In this document: positions 35,475 to 49,421 of the stretch, piece after piece | How the letters are laid out: every line of letters starts with the position of its first letter | How positions within the stretch are numbered: position 1 is the stretch's first letter | Origin: Phallusia mammillata | Lineage: Eukaryota; Chordata; Ascidiacea; Phlebobranchia; Ascidiidae | DNA: 64,000 nt | Direction: 5' to 3' | Assembly: GCA_003260075.1 (NCBI GenBank) | Contig: QLIY01000145.1 | Coordinates: forward strand, 124,001-188,000 | Notes under the pieces: generated by a model | Database searches by the model: none | Seen by the model: the letters and a program-made list of their open reading frames with translations, nothing else | What the model was told of the DNA's origin: nothing | Translations under genes and position numbers: made by a program

Positions 35475-35966
35475 TTAATATTGAGACGAGTCCCAATGAA
35501 CTTTCAACGCGACCCTGAAAATAGCCGCAAGTGGGCAAGCAATTCCCCGCGCAATATATTTAAAAAACCCGGGGTCTTCAACACCGCCTTCTGCGTTCAA
35601 CCAAATGACAAGCATGTTGACACTTGCAATTAAGGCTTGTATCTTCTGGGCTGCTGAAGGTTCTAAACAACAGCAAGGGATTGAGGTGGGTATGCAGGGG
35701 CGTACCCTACCACGTATCGCATTTGTCTTTATTTTTATCTTCCCTTCATCTTTCCGCATGGGAAAACATCGAGTAGCCTGCATCGATGCTCCGGCCAACC
35801 AGGGCTCCCAGGCCCCGCTTGCACGCATTGCTCTCACGCGAACATTTTTTCTCGAATTCCGCTGATATTTTAGAAAGTACTGTTGCCCTTTCGCAAACAA
35901 CCAACGCAGCTTGGGGTCTGAGGTTTTTGAGGGTAACGGGGACAAGCCGGCGAGGCCCCCTAACAC
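35475..35966 (-). other. Unassigned 163-codon open frame in a GC-richer island
   Basis: The longest unassigned open frame in the right half lies in sequence clearly richer in GC than its surroundings. Other frames on both strands are open too, and I recognise no domain, signal peptide or splice context. It may be chance in GC-rich DNA or part of a degraded mobile element. Confidence 0.15.
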
Positions 35967-36151
35967 CCCAGGCTAATCCCTTGCCAAATAATGTCACCTC
36001 CCTCTGCGCGCTGTGATTTATCACTCTGTGTTAAAAACGCTTGATTTCAAGGCTTTAAGACATGATTAAAATAAACCACGACCCAAACCAATTCGCAACT
36101 TTGTAAATTACTTCCAAATTGTTGAACAAGTTCGAGTAAATATGCGATTGT

Positions 36152-36358
36152 ATGCGTAAAAAATCTTGATTTCAAGAGCCCTAAAGTAAACTACACGCGC
36201 ACCTAAACAACAACCAAAACAACTTGCTACTTTTTTGGTAACTCACAAATTCGTTTAGGGGGGGGGGCATGCGTAAAAAATCTTGATTTCAAGAGCCCTA
36301 AAGTAAACTACAACCAAAACAACTTGCTACTTTTTTGGTAACTCACAAATTCGTTTAC
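36152..36358. repeat. Direct duplication flanking a 10-G run
   Basis: About 105 bp at 36152-36257 recur at 36268-36358 after G10 (36258-36267). The right copy lacks about 17 bp (CGCGCACCTAAACAA region), an allele-like indel. Confidence 0.9.
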
Positions 36359-37854
36359 TATCCAAGCAGGTACATAAGGCACACGCTGAAAATCAGTTAA
36401 CAACGAACAAAATTACCATTAGAAAAGGAACAAGTCACAAAAGACTACTTAACAAGCTCTTTATTGGCAGGTTTGTTCTAAGTTCATTTACCCACTAGAT
36501 ATCTCATTTACTTGCAACATTGCAACATTTTTAACGTTGCTGAAACTGCTCATAGCGCCACATTGCCGCTAACTATTCTTGCACATAGATTTCACAACTA
36601 TTAAACATGGGCAGTGTTACAAGAAACCGGGGTCAACCACCTAAAGTTTGCAATTCACGGGGTCGCAAAAAATTTAAATGCGTTTGTAGTCTGCGAGAGA
36701 AGTCTAATAAAAAAATCGTTGGTAAACAGCAGTAAATGTGCGTGGCACGCGAGTTAAAAATAGATCAAAGAAAATTGAAAGTAATAGATTCTATTTGAAT
36801 AAGCTTTTGGTCACAATTTTGCAAGTAAATTGTCAAGAAAATGTTTTGGTTGTTTCTTTAGATTTTAAGTCAGGTTTTTGTTGCAAAGGGATGACAACAA
36901 AGTAAAATATCCCTTCGTTTTTGGAAACGTTTTCACGACAAAGATCCATCTGAATTCGGTAGCAATAAATTGTGGAAAAAAGTATACAAATAGTACTGGC
37001 ACGTAATGATTCGTTGAAACATTTTAATGTACGACCAACCACCAAACATATGTCATCATTTCTTTGCGTATTCATTTTTCTCAGGATTGTAGGGCATTTA
37101 ATTCGTTACTCGTTGAAAATATTGAATAATGTTTAGTTGTTGTTAACATCAGTGAAGGGAAATAATTTTCGAACCATTTTTGTTACAGTTGTATTTTAAC
37201 GTTGTGTGAAGTTAAGTTATTGCTGGCACTTGGCAGTGAGTGGGTTTAAATTGATTGTTTAAACAAGGTACAGTAGTTAATAAAGACTCCAGTCAAGTCA
37301 AGGATTAATTTAAAAGAATTGCCCATCTCGAATTTAATCTTACTTAGGACTTTAAATCCAAACGAATCTTATGTTTAAACCGCAACTTCAGTCAATCTTT
37401 TTTCTGGTTCAGCTCTGGAGTGACAATCGAGTCGAGACAGAGTTACGTAATATCGACCCGCAAGTCGATTTCTTAAAACTGTGCATTATAGTTGCAGAGT
37501 ATCTGTGGTTTGTTTGATTATCTGCAAAGTAGCGAAGCTGGCTTCCGTAAACTGTGCAAGTCTTAATTGGTTTCAAGTGCTCTGCCAATATACCTAAGCT
37601 TCACATCAACCCGACCGATAACGCTTTGATGCAAGACCTCTCAGATAATACGGATGCGGCCAGAACCTTGAATTAAAGGAAAACCGTTGAGGATTTTTTG
37701 GGGCACTTCATATGTCAAGGGCGTCTTTTTGACGTTATTGGTAAGTGTCAAATGCTATTCTTTTTCTTTCAAACTAAATCTAGGGTACACATTCGAAGTT
37801 GCAAACCAAGAATTTCTGCTATTTCTACTAGCTGGACCTGAGAATGGTGTAAAG

Positions 37855-38069
37855 CAGTGGTTCTCAAACTCGGTTTTCGGGGCTGCATGCGGTTCCCAAC
37901 TACTTATTTTGCGGCTCGGATCAGACCTCAGAAAACCACCAAACATTGCTTTTTTAGCTTTCAAAGTCATCTTCTTTAGTGATTTTCTCAAGGTTTCGAT
38001 TTTTTGCGGCTCCCTACACACTTAAAAAATACCATTTGGCCCCGACAATAAAAAGTTTGAGAACCACTG
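37855..38069. mobile_element. hAT-like miniature element
   Basis: The ends CAGTGGTTCTCAAACT and AGTTTGAGAACCACTG are perfect 16-bp inverted repeats of a well-known hAT type. Flanks GTGTAAAG and GTGTAAGT match at 6 of 8 positions. It is 215 bp long and has no coding capacity. Confidence 0.85.
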
Positions 38070-39493
38070 GTGTAAGTATTACAAAATCAATAAGCCGTAT
38101 TAGATGGATATACACGAACATGAAAAAAACAATATTGGAGATAAACAAACGTCTGTTGTAATTGTACAGCCGTTACTAAGCAGAATAAGCACTGAATTTA
38201 TCAAATACCATTTACACTGAAACACTTGGTGGTGGGTTCCAAAATAAGAACTTTTCAAATATCTTTCTATCCATCATTTCTTCATTGCCTGTCTTTATCA
38301 CTAAATTGAACTTGCACTTGACTAGCACATAATAAACTCAACCAAATAGTGCATGTAATTGTCCACTGAACTTGCGTAACAATATATACACAACACCTTT
38401 CCTTTAACAAATTGGAGGTTACGACCCGCATCAAGGAATGGCCAATATTTAATCAAGATGTGATAAAAACTTGCTTCCGTTCGTCGAATACGTCACTGTG
38501 ACGTAGACGGAAGCCGGTTAAAAGAGCTAATTGATCGACAAAGGTTAACGCTACGATAAAAACCCGCTTGTGGTGTATATTAGCTTCCATTCATAAAAAT
38601 TGCTTCGCTCCGAAACCTCAAGATAAATCTAAAGCAAAGAGAACTGCTTTCCCAGGGCAAACACGGCCGCGTGCTCTCAGCATGAAAATGAATGTTACCG
38701 GCTCTTTATCAAGCTACTACATGATCAAACACCGCATTGTTACGTCATAAGCTCTGTTAAGACGTAATAGACGCAAGACAATCGTTTTCGCGGTTTGTTT
38801 CCGCATTTGGACAAATAATAGCGTGTTTATTGCGGCAGTAAATTTCAGGTTGCGGTTTTCCGGTGAGTGAAGCTGATGCTATTTGCTTTCGATTGAATCA
38901 AAATTGATGTTGATTTTTGCGATGTCTCTTTGAACCGGGATTTGTACTGTGGAAGCGACTCGTTTTTCACGTTTATGTTGTTAATCAAACCTGATTGCTT
39001 GTACAATTGATTGACCCTTAACGTCTAAATTGCGTTATGACGTTGTTATACGTCAACATATTATTGTCGTTTATAGAATGCTTTGTTGAATAACAAAGGC
39101 CTGATCTTTGCATTGGAACGACGTTTTTGTGACGACAAACCTTGCGTAGATTGATAAATTAAGTAATTTGTAAAAAAACTGTTTGTAACACAGTTTGTTT
39201 CATTTTCCGGGGTTGGTATCATAAACTCCGTCACGTTTGTCGTTAACGAAAACTTTCGAAAGGCTTGATGCACTGCACTATTGAGAAAATACCTGCAAGT
39301 TTTACTATCTTTGGTTTCACGTCATATTCCGTTAAATAATTATAAACTTGCGTAAGCGTTGGCATGGTAACCCCCTTCAAACGTTGTTTCATCACAAGGC
39401 GCTGCTTTTACTCATAATAATATGTCCATGGCAACAACGAAATTCGAAGAAACATTCGCATAACAATCGCATGTGACCTTCGGTGACCTCTAA

Positions 39494-39736
39494 CAACACA
39501 CTGAGCAATATCAAGTTACACTTCGCCACGCCGACGTGAACCACAAAAAATACGTCATCTCAATCGAAAACATCAAAACAGCAGTAAAATCGATGAGGTC
39601 ATACGTTGGAGCTGAGATGTTTAGTTGCCGGCGAGTCGAGTTGCCAACTCAACTAACACTTCTTTTTGATGAACGAACAGATAGCGGGGTTGTTGATTAC
39701 ACAATGCCCGTCCGGTTTGGTGACAAGCCAATCTGA
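39494..39736 (+). other. Weak coding candidate, 80 codons, no ATG at its start
   Basis: A stop-bounded open frame with balanced residue use (EQYQVTLRHADVNHKKYVIS, then a FSCRRVELPTQL stretch). No convincing acceptor or donor was found and no family is recognised. It could be a terminal exon or chance. Confidence 0.15.
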
Positions 39737-40376
39737 TATGTTCTGAGGCATTGGCAACCGTACATACTGAATGAGAATGGACAATCGTCTTTGTGAAGTT
39801 GGTTTAAGATTAGGAGATCCCGGTTTTCACAGGTGTCAATATTTGTGGTTTTCTAACAACAAAATATTAATCTGTAACAGCGAAGTTTACTATCCGCCTG
39901 TTTGTGTTGCGTTGTGATACGATTCCCATGGATTTTTGGCTATGTAAGACCTGATTTAAATACGTCATGTGGCTATAAATGGTGCAGTGTTCTATTACGT
40001 GATTCATGAAAATGCTCTTTAATTTTACAATTATTGTGATAAAAGCCGTATTTGTCAAAAGTTTTTGTTGATCTAATGTGGAGCCAACTTAGAGTTGCGG
40101 ACCAGGAAATTTTTCGGTTCGGGTTCGGACTTACGCCTGAATCTACCGTTTTTTTTCGGACCGGACTTTATAGACTCCTTATGCACTGTACTTCTGGTAC
40201 AACTTTTGGATATAATTCAGACTTGGTTTAGTAAACATTCAGGCCAGGGTTTAAGCTAATACTTTCGATCTCGCTTACAATATGATCAACGTCTACTATA
40301 GCTAAACAACTTAAGAACGATGATCCAAACTGTGGTTCCCAAGCAGTTGCTTGGCCATTGTGAGCCAGTTTCATCT

Positions 40377-40424
<48 letters not shown>
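40377..40424. repeat. G48 homopolymer tract
   Basis: About forty-eight consecutive G residues immediately before the left copy of the duplication at 40426-40934. Confidence 0.9.
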
Positions 40425-40425
<1 letters not shown>

Positions 40426-40934
40426 CACGACGCAAAAAGGTAAAAACTACTCTAATGCTACGTAAAAACTTTGAAGCCAACACAGAAAACAGATCCTTTA
40501 TTTTCTTTCGCATTTAATATTCAAACTTCTGCTTATAGTTTTAATTGCAACTTAACAAAATTAAAAAATCGCTGAAGCTTGTTTTACGCTTCTTTTCAGT
40601 AATCACGTTTGGCAGTTTAGCGCAACTCGCACAAAGTATCCCACACATTATAAACCAGCTATTCTACTGTAGCCGGGGGGGGGGCCAAAACGCAAAAAGT
40701 TAAAAACTGCTGCAATGCTTTGAAAAAACTTTGTAGCCAACACAGAAAACCAGATCCTATATTTTCTTTCGCATTTAATATTCAAACATCTACCCATAGT
40801 TTTAATTGCAACTTAACAAAATTAAAAAATCGCTGAAACTTTTTTACGCTTCTTTTCTGTAATCACGTTTGGAAGTTTAGCGCATATCGCACAAAGTATC
40901 CCACACATTATAAACCAGCTATTCTACTGTAGCC
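40426..40934. repeat. Direct duplication flanking a 10-G run
   Basis: About 250 bp at 40426-40674 recur at 40685-40934 around G10 (40675-40684), with numerous substitutions and small indels, more diverged than most other pairs. Confidence 0.92.
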
Positions 40935-43900
40935 AAAATCAATAACTTTTGAACCCTGACAACTTCAGGTCAAGCCTATCACAAGCCCACTACAAACTTT
41001 GAGCATTAGGCTAAAAAAATGTCCAAGGATGTACATTTTCGTAAATCCTGTTAATCCAATTTTAAACGCTTATCTTTCCTTACACGAGTGTTTTTCCAGC
41101 GAGTCCACAAACACAAATGAGTTCGTAAAATATTTGCGCGTGTCCGTCCACATCTTACATACAAACAGTCTTATTCATTCAGTGTTATTTACGCTGATGA
41201 AGACGACCTGTATAGGACGTCGAGGGGGGGGGGCTGCCAGAAGAGCTTGATACAAACAGATTTCTGACTTAACACTGTTTAGTTGAAATAAACGACACCA
41301 TAAGTAAGGTGCTCTGGCAAAAATAGTTCAAACCCGAAAAAGAAAAACTGCTCTAGGCTAACGAGAGAATATTTTGATAGTCCTAAACCTGCTAAAGAGA
41401 ATTCTGCATGAAAACTTAGATTTTTCACTGATGCAATCTTGCATTAATCGCAAACTTTTAAACAATAAAAAGAACGAAACTTTGCAATGGTTGACTACGT
41501 AAATCTTACTCCTTGACCAGCTTCGGCTGTGAAGAAGTCTTCCTAGCCGCTAGCGAACCTTTGTACCCATAAGATCGACTTTACACTTGCGTCGAGGTTA
41601 TTTCACCCTGTCCTTTAGCAACGTGCGTCACTGCGCTTCGAAGGAAATTAGATTTAAAATCCACGTTATGTGTTTTCAGTGTCGGTCGGTTGCAGCGCCG
41701 TTGCTATGGCTGCCTCCCAACGGGATCTGATGCATTGGTGGCCAAGAATAGAGAGATTAACAGCACGATTCGCGCTAACCTCATGTATCGCGTGTTGTGT
41801 CCTGAGGGACAAACTCGATCGGAGACGTTTGAAAAGCTCTTCATGCGCTGTCCAGCTATTAAGACCACTAAACCAGGTTTCGATGTACCGAAAAAAATGG
41901 TCCAAAGTCCAAACGACCTACATTCGTGGCTGCTGCAATTTTGATTTCTGGTTTTCTGAGGCAAAATTGACTAGTTTTAATCCACGTACGAATAACTTCA
42001 CCATTTTCGTCTTCTCATGGTATTGTAATCAACATGCATGGATAAAAAGGAGAAAATGCACACTATCAATTAATGAACTACAATCCGGGAAAGATCTTTT
42101 TACTAACCAACTAACTAAACAAACATCCTACATCCCTAAACTTGCAGCAATGACTTTCAGTAAAGCAGAACCAAACACATAAATATTAACAAGTAGGTCA
42201 AATATGAAAGGTGTCAATCTCAAACTCTCATGCCTAACTTGGTTATATTGACTCACATCCACTTCAACTCCCATAAACTCACAAGCACCCAATCCATCCC
42301 TGTTCAACTGTACCCGAACACTTGTGAGAATAACCCGTCAATTGAGTGTCGCGATTGTGGCTTCATATGGCAATGACCAAGGCCGAGGTTGGCGCATCAC
42401 ACCACAGGAATGTAGGGACGCTGCCAGATTATTACGTAACAGACGCATCGAGATGTGGTTTTTGTTTGTTTTAACCAATATCCTGTCGGTATATGGGGTT
42501 CACCTCTGATTAACTGTTAAGGCCATGGTGCCGCGACCAATACATTCAGGAATAGATTGGCATGTGTTGATCTGTTCTGCTTCTGACTGGATGTTACTAT
42601 ACCATCATTTATGTAAAGAAACTCTTGATTAGTAACATGTTACGATTGTTCGAAGTAACAATCTCCGCACAGTCTTGCAGCTATTATGTCGCAAAAATAT
42701 TGATTAACCAGACAAAACAAACCCAAATTCAGCGTTCGCCCACAAACTTTTTAAACAGTGATTCGTACATGCGTATCCTACTTCAGTTACAATATCAACA
42801 TTGCAAATTTGTGCAAAGAAATTTGTTCGCAGTGACAATTATTACCTCCACAATTTTTAATGGAAACATAGTGATTAATCCAGACCAACAGGTGTCCTTA
42901 AAAACCTCTCACCAAAACTCATGAATGTTTTTTTTTTGTTTTTAACCTGATAAACTTATATTTTGAAGTCACCCGGTTCGATTCATAGCAATTTTGTGAA
43001 ATGATGCCATTTTGATCAAAATTAAATTGCTTTTTTAGTTAGTTGGTTTGGCAAGGGAAGTCATTGCAACAAGATGAATGACAAATTTGGCCATCAAACC
43101 CAATATTTCTACCATTTTAAATCAGTGTGCATAATTTTTTTAAGACTTTGTATTGCGAAAACCGAAGTCATGAACGTATATGGTGGCGTACAACGTGTGC
43201 GAAGGCAAAACTCTTAACTATTTTCAATTTTAGTTTACCGAAATACCTGTTTCTACAAATTAGCTGATTAGAACTGACTGTAATTGCAAGGAACCAATTG
43301 ACTCATGAAAACACATCCACAGTGGTCAGTGCAGAAGCAAAAACTGAAAAACGGATTAGCGGTCTAAGGCGACTTAAAAGTTTACCAATCGAAATGTGTA
43401 GACCAATGCGTCAGAAAATGCAGCTTGATTTCTGAGCTGAACGTTGTTGTGAACCTCTTTCACATATGAGTCATGAAGCCACCCAAGTGCTCAGGAGTTT
43501 GAGAATCTCACGAGAGGAGTCAAGCCATACTAATGTGGTTTGGGAATTGTGTTTTGAACACCCAACACCTAAAATTATTTCTTCTTAACAGATAACGAAA
43601 AAGTAGGAGTTTAATGTGTAGCAACAGCACAAAATCACAACTCTAAAAACCGAAGCTATTTATGTTTGACAGAGTTTTTCTACTTGGTAAATTTCAACAT
43701 AAAAATGTCTCTTATGTATGTATGAGGAAGTATTTCCCCATTATGGAAATATCTCTGTTTTGATTAAACATAAAAATAAGTATTCATCAAGCAACCGTTT
43801 GTCAAAAATGTCGTCTTCTATGATTCCATGAATCAGCAAATTTACTTAGAACTATGAACCTTGTTGAGTTTTTCAATATTTTGTTACGTGCTGCGTCATC

Positions 43901-44756
43901 GTCTTGTGATGGCTGTCCTCCCTAGCAACGACACCTGGCCTCCCTAGCAACAACACCTGTTCGTTTCATTCCACCCACACCTCCTCGGACAATTATTTTT
44001 GGGCGTGGATAAGCGGGGGTGCTAAATTCGCACGCTAAAGCAGCTTTAACCGGCGGAAAACAAATATTTCTTGCCCAGTTAGCGATCCCGTTGACTGACT
44101 GCAAGCTAGCGTGCCAAGTGAAAGGGCTGGTCACACCTTGACATCACAAACGGGTCGCCTATGATGTCACAAAACGATGACGGAAGACATTCGGACGTGC
44201 TAATTGGCCGCGAAGTTGGCAACATGGCGCAAGACCCGGTGCTGAGCTCTACAATGTCAGGCAAATATCGGTTAATAGTCACCAGTTTGCCTATAGATTT
44301 AGCCGACTATGATAGATCACCGGGCCGTCAGTTTAAATCAATGGCTTAATCGCGTGATCCAACCTTTCCCGATCCACCGGCTTAGCTGCGGGTAAACACT
44401 TCGCGTCTGCTCGGCCACAACACAAGTAACGCTTTCCAGAGAGACGGTTGCTGCTTGAGCAGGCGGTTACCACAACCCAAACTCAACCTTGCCACGAACT
44501 CTACGCAAAAACCTGGGTTTTGTTTGACCCTTGTGTTGTTATGGCGACTTGTATGGCCCAGTTTAGTATTACTTCAAGAGAAAACATGAGCGCGTAAGAT
44601 GTTTTGGATCTAAGTACTTGGTCAATACGTCTTTAAACTCTGATTTGGCGAGTAAGGCGAGTGAAATTCCTTTTTAAGCTTCGATTTGACGAGTAACGAC
44701 CAGACCCTAATATAAACTTAGGTTAGATAAACTCGACGATTACTTTAATTTTTCAA

Positions 44757-45028
44757 CTTTTTTTGCCGAAAGCGCAATTATGGGTTTCCAAAACGAAACA
44801 TTCAGCAGTCTATTTTAGACCAGATTTTCTTTTCAGTTGCGATGTTTTCTAAAATTGTCAAACCTTTCTATCAAATGAAATTACCATAGGGGGGGGGGCC
44901 TTGTTTTGCCGAAAGCGCAATTATGGGTTTCCAAAACGAAACATTCAGTCTATTTTAGACCAGATTTTCTTTTCAGTTGGGATGTTTTCTAAAATTGTCA
45001 AACCTTTCTATCAAATGAAATTACCATA
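44757..45028. repeat. Direct duplication flanking a 10-G run
   Basis: About 130 bp ending ATTACCATAG at 44888 recur after G10 (44889-44898), with a small deletion (CAGCAGTC/CAGTC) and a substitution (TTGCGATG/TTGGGATG). Confidence 0.9.
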
Positions 45029-47133
45029 GAGCTAAAATAAACATAAAAGGCAAGTCTTCCTTGAAATCTCAAACAAGCCAAAAATTCAAACATCACAAAC
45101 ACCTTAACCCTTAGAAAGAAAAGAACCAAATTAGATAAGAAAAGAACCAAATTGGTTAACCAGCACTGCGAGCAACCTATTTCAAACATTTTTTTATCTG
45201 GGTTCAAAGCAATTCAAAATACTAAGCACACGAAATTAAAAACATAAAAAGGTTAGTATATATTTATATGTATATATATCACCTCATCGTTACACCCTAA
45301 TCTCAAACAACCAAAAAAGTTAAAAATCACACGTAAGCCTCGTTAAGAGAACTCACTAATCAGCAACAGGCGTCAAAATCCACTTAAGATCTCACACAGT
45401 AACAGCAAAGGACCGCGTTAAAAGCCTGACGACTCGGGGCTGCCCATGTAGGCCGCAATGTTGATTCGACAAATAACTATTAATCCTCTGTACGTGATAA
45501 ACATAGTGATCGAATCTAGGACTGTTTCCGCGTCCATTGTCGTTCCCTGCTTGGCCAGGCTTCACTTTATTGTTCGTGGACAGCAGTGCCCATGTTAGAG
45601 GCTTAGTTCTATATTTTTGGGTTGCTTTCGAGAAAAGCCTCGGATTTGCGAGATCAGCCGGCCAGACGCCACCAGTGGTTTCTATATTCTGACCTTTCCG
45701 TCCGATTCAAAGCCACAAGTGGTTTGTAGTGCAAGGGCGTCTGTCGTTTACATAGCGACCAAGCATCTAACAAGCCGACATGGTGTTTTACCATCCCCTA
45801 TTCTGAAGTTATTATTGTAAATAGCCTTTACTTGTGGGATTAACTATAAAAAGCATTTCACTTACAACTCTAAATGCAAAACGATTGCGGCCAAAAATAT
45901 CCTCATGATAATAAACCTTCACAAATAAATATGTAGCGGTATTTTGGCAAAGAATGTGGCCATTGTATGCAAGCTACCAGGCGGTTTTGATTTTGATCAA
46001 GTTATTTCAAGTTCGTACCTGGCGTTTCTATATAATTTTATGATGTGCTTTGACAAAACAAAATTAGCTTTTAGTGCGCGCAACAGTATCAATATTGAAA
46101 AAACAAAGCGGTCAAAAATCCATCATCAACTGCTCATGATTTGCTTGTTATTGCTTCAGCTGCTATACATTAATGCCCAAACCAACCCCTAACAAGATTG
46201 CTACCAAAAGTATGAAATAACAAACAAATTGATGTGCAAGCCCCTTTTGTGAAGGTTTCATCTCTCTGTCCTGACAAGTTTATGAGTTTTGAGTGTTTAT
46301 GACGGGTGTTGGTTTGAAAAATGCCACAAAACAACCCTGAAATTCTTTCTAATAGAGAAAGATCGAAAGCCATAATCAGACTTGGTGATTGTATTGCACC
46401 TAATGATAAAAAAACATCATCGTTTTGCCCTCGTTTTATTCGCTTACAATGGGTGACCTTTTGACCTTTACTAAGTGGAGGTCGCAAGCTGAAAGGTTAG
46501 AGACCTCTGTGGTTCTTTCATGATCGCCGGTGGTTAGTGCTTGCACATGCAACCGATGCTAAACAATCGTCGCTAAGCAGCTGAACATACAATCGACTCT
46601 CTCTCTTGTTGTTTTGCGGCCGTGTTGAAACGACAAAAGTGCTTCGACAGTTCTGCAATGACCAACGCAAACATTGCTGCTTGTTTTCGACACTCTGCTG
46701 AGAGCAACTAAAGATTCCACGGCATTGCAATGCACTAACGTACACAACAAGTGTATGGACTAGATATGTATGTTTTTGTATGTGCTGTCATTAGTAACAT
46801 ACACGCACATATATTAACTTTTGATGCTGGCTGTCAAACATGATATTACCATGTTCATTTTTGTGTGGGCTTTCATTGACACACCCGCACATAGGCTGTT
46901 TAACCTGTGCTGTTAGCAGCCAAAATTATCATTACCATTCCGCGTACGGCTTCAAGAGTACATTTGTTGGCTGTGGGTCCAAACGTTTTTAAATCAAAAA
47001 TCAAATTTTTTTGAATAAAAGTTTTTTTGCCACAACTTTGTTTTTAAATTTTGTAGGTAAATTTAGAATAACCTCAACGCGCTGTTAAGGAGACCACACC
47101 GGCGATTGGAAATGGATACTAAGTAAGTCGTAC

Positions 47134-47306
47134 CATAGGCGCCGACATTAAATTTTTTCCGGGTATGCCGTATTATATGACGTCATATAATGCCAAATAT
47201 TTTTTCTGCGGATGCATANGCATAGGCGCCGACATTGAATTTTTTTCGGGTATGCCGTCACAAAATGACGTCATATAATGCCAAATATTTTTTGTGCCCA
47301 TGCATA
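47134..47306. repeat. Direct duplication joined at an N, with CRE palindrome
   Basis: About 85 bp containing TAGGCGCCGACATT and TGACGTCATATAATGCC occur on both sides of an N at 47219. The left copy holds a perfect 20-bp palindrome at 47172-47191 centred on TGACGTCA. Confidence 0.88.
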
Positions 47307-47977
47307 TGGTAAGAATGCATTAAAGTTGTAGTATATAAGCTTTACACAACTTAATTCCACCGCCAGGCCCTTTTGCTACTGTTGTAATTTAACGACCCAT
47401 TTGCCGAAATTACGGGGAGGCAAAACCATAAAGATAGAAAAGATTTAAATCGACTGTCACCTAACATAGCAAATTACACACTTTGCCGTGCGTCGCAAAT
47501 TACTTTAATGTTTGACATTTATCTTCTCTGTAATAACTATTACAAAAATGCTTAGTTTTCACGCAACAAATCGCACACATTTCTGGCCTAGCAATCACAA
47601 TATTCGTTTTTTGTACGTTTTAACGTCGCTTGTTTCGTTTACAACGTGTCGCAAATTTAACGCAGTGAGTTGTGACGCATTATTAATCTTAAAGTACTTT
47701 GTTTCAACGAAGTTCTGACCTGCCTGAAATTTTTGAAAAGCAACCACGTTAATTTGTGTAAGTACCAACCTTACGTTTGTGACGTAACATTAGGTGTTAT
47801 TTGTTTGTTTTTTCGGTTGAAACTAGCCAGTCGCTGTTCTTGTGGTGGAGGGTGGACTGTATTTTTATAATGTAGTTCACAAACGGTAAACTTTTTTATC
47901 ACGGGGTCTTTGACGTATATCCGGGGCAGCGGCGTTTCTACTGTAAGTCAGCGTCAATACCTTTGTTGTGCTATTTA

Positions 47978-48262
47978 CCACTCTTTAATGTTTAAATTCC
48001 AATGCTTCTCGAATACGTTTCACAACTGTAATGAATGCGAACAATTTAATGGTTGTGAGACAATAACCTCGATTGAAATCATTTGCGCATGTTACGTATT
48101 AGTCGAAATAATTTTATCCCCCCCCCCACTCTTTAATGTTTAAATTCCAATGCTTCTCGAATACGTTTCACAACTCTAATGAATGCGAACAATTTAATGG
48201 TTGTGAGACAAAAACCTCGATTGAAATCAATTACGTATGTTACGTCTTAGGTGGAAACAATT
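47978..48262. repeat. Direct duplication flanking a 10-C run
   Basis: About 138 bp beginning ACTCTTTAATGTTTAAATTC recur at 48128 after C10 (48118-48127), with several substitutions. Confidence 0.92.
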
Positions 48263-49421
48263 TTACAAAGCAACAACGCATAAGTGACGTTGGTCCGATT
48301 TTCGGGTATGCGGCATACCCGAGTTTTTCGTCCGGGTATGCGTGGCAGTCGTACAACGCACATCGCGCAATACCAACAGTTATGTTATAGGTATTTCGCT
48401 TTTTACCTAATATTTAGTTTTGAGATATAAATTGTTTATGGATCACTTCATTTTCGGGCGTGTCGTTATTCGTAATCCAGTTGTTGCAACATTTCAATAT
48501 TTTCACACAAGAAACTCTCGAAGGCCTTTTGCCGCCAGTTACTTTCCCTGTGGTTTCAAACCTATAATTTAAATAACAGGAAAAAACGTCACGCCGAAAA
48601 CGCCTAAAATTGACCACAAACAACCAAACAAAACACCTGGAAACTGACGCCAAAGCACATATTTTCAAACGCACCCTTCAATGCTTTCATCCGTTCAGTC
48701 AGTTAGTCACAGAAGCTTACATCACTAACGCCCATTTGATTGGACCCCATTACGCCACCCTGAGTCCCACACCCCAAACGCCTCCGCAGCATATCCTGAG
48801 GCATTACATCAAGCGCAGTTTAATGTTGTTTGTACAACACCCAGTGGTTTATATCAGGCGAAAGTGAAATATAAGAGTTCCATCTTCAGTGTAATGTGAA
48901 GCGTAAAAGTCAGGTCGGCACGTATTTCCTCTACGCAGGTTTAATGACATCCCCGACCCACCTGATGTTGCATGTTTTTAGCTTCTGGTTTTGAAATAGC
49001 TGAAGTTAAGGAAGATGGGCGACCTGGCGTGTTTAGAAAGCGTGTTTCCTATCAGTTACAAAGCGTTTTGTAAAAAGACTTTTCCACTACACTGAGTAAA
49101 ATACATTTTCTAACCGTTTGTCTTTGCTTTTTACTCGTCAAAAGCATTTACGAATTAAAGCAAACTAGTTGCAACAATGCAACCGAAATACACACCAAAC
49201 AAAGCATTGATCTACACAAACCAAGGTACAGATCAAAAACAAATTCGACAAAAGTCACATAATGTGAATGTGTCTAATTTTGCAATTGCTTTGCTACAAC
49301 ATTAACACTTGTTAAGATCTCCTTTTTATGTACCTATATAGTAAATCCACGGCAACCTAACAACCACACAGTGATTTACACACAGTTCGATCCTAATTCA
49401 TGCCCTTATTGGCCTTGTGCA

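Larger units (their letters stand above)
33287..37854. other. Region upstream of FGF, no gene recognised
   Basis: It probably holds the FGF promoter near 33.4-33.5 kb. The rest is AT-rich with one junction duplication (36152-36358) and one GC-richer stretch with long open frames (35475-35966). Confidence 0.45.
38070..49421. other. Long region without a recognised gene
   Basis: About 11 kb of AT-rich sequence containing four junction duplications, a G48 tract, a G10 run at 41224-41233 without duplication, and one weak coding candidate (39494-39736). Open frames near 41.7-42.2 kb overlap in several frames and are not supported. Confidence 0.45.

Noticed and set aside
41666-42182. Four overlapping open frames on both strands, the longest 170 codons
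   Set aside because: Mutually exclusive frames with no motif; a stretch reading RVLCPEGQTRSETFEKLF looked protein-like but lacks supporting splice sites and homology I can name.
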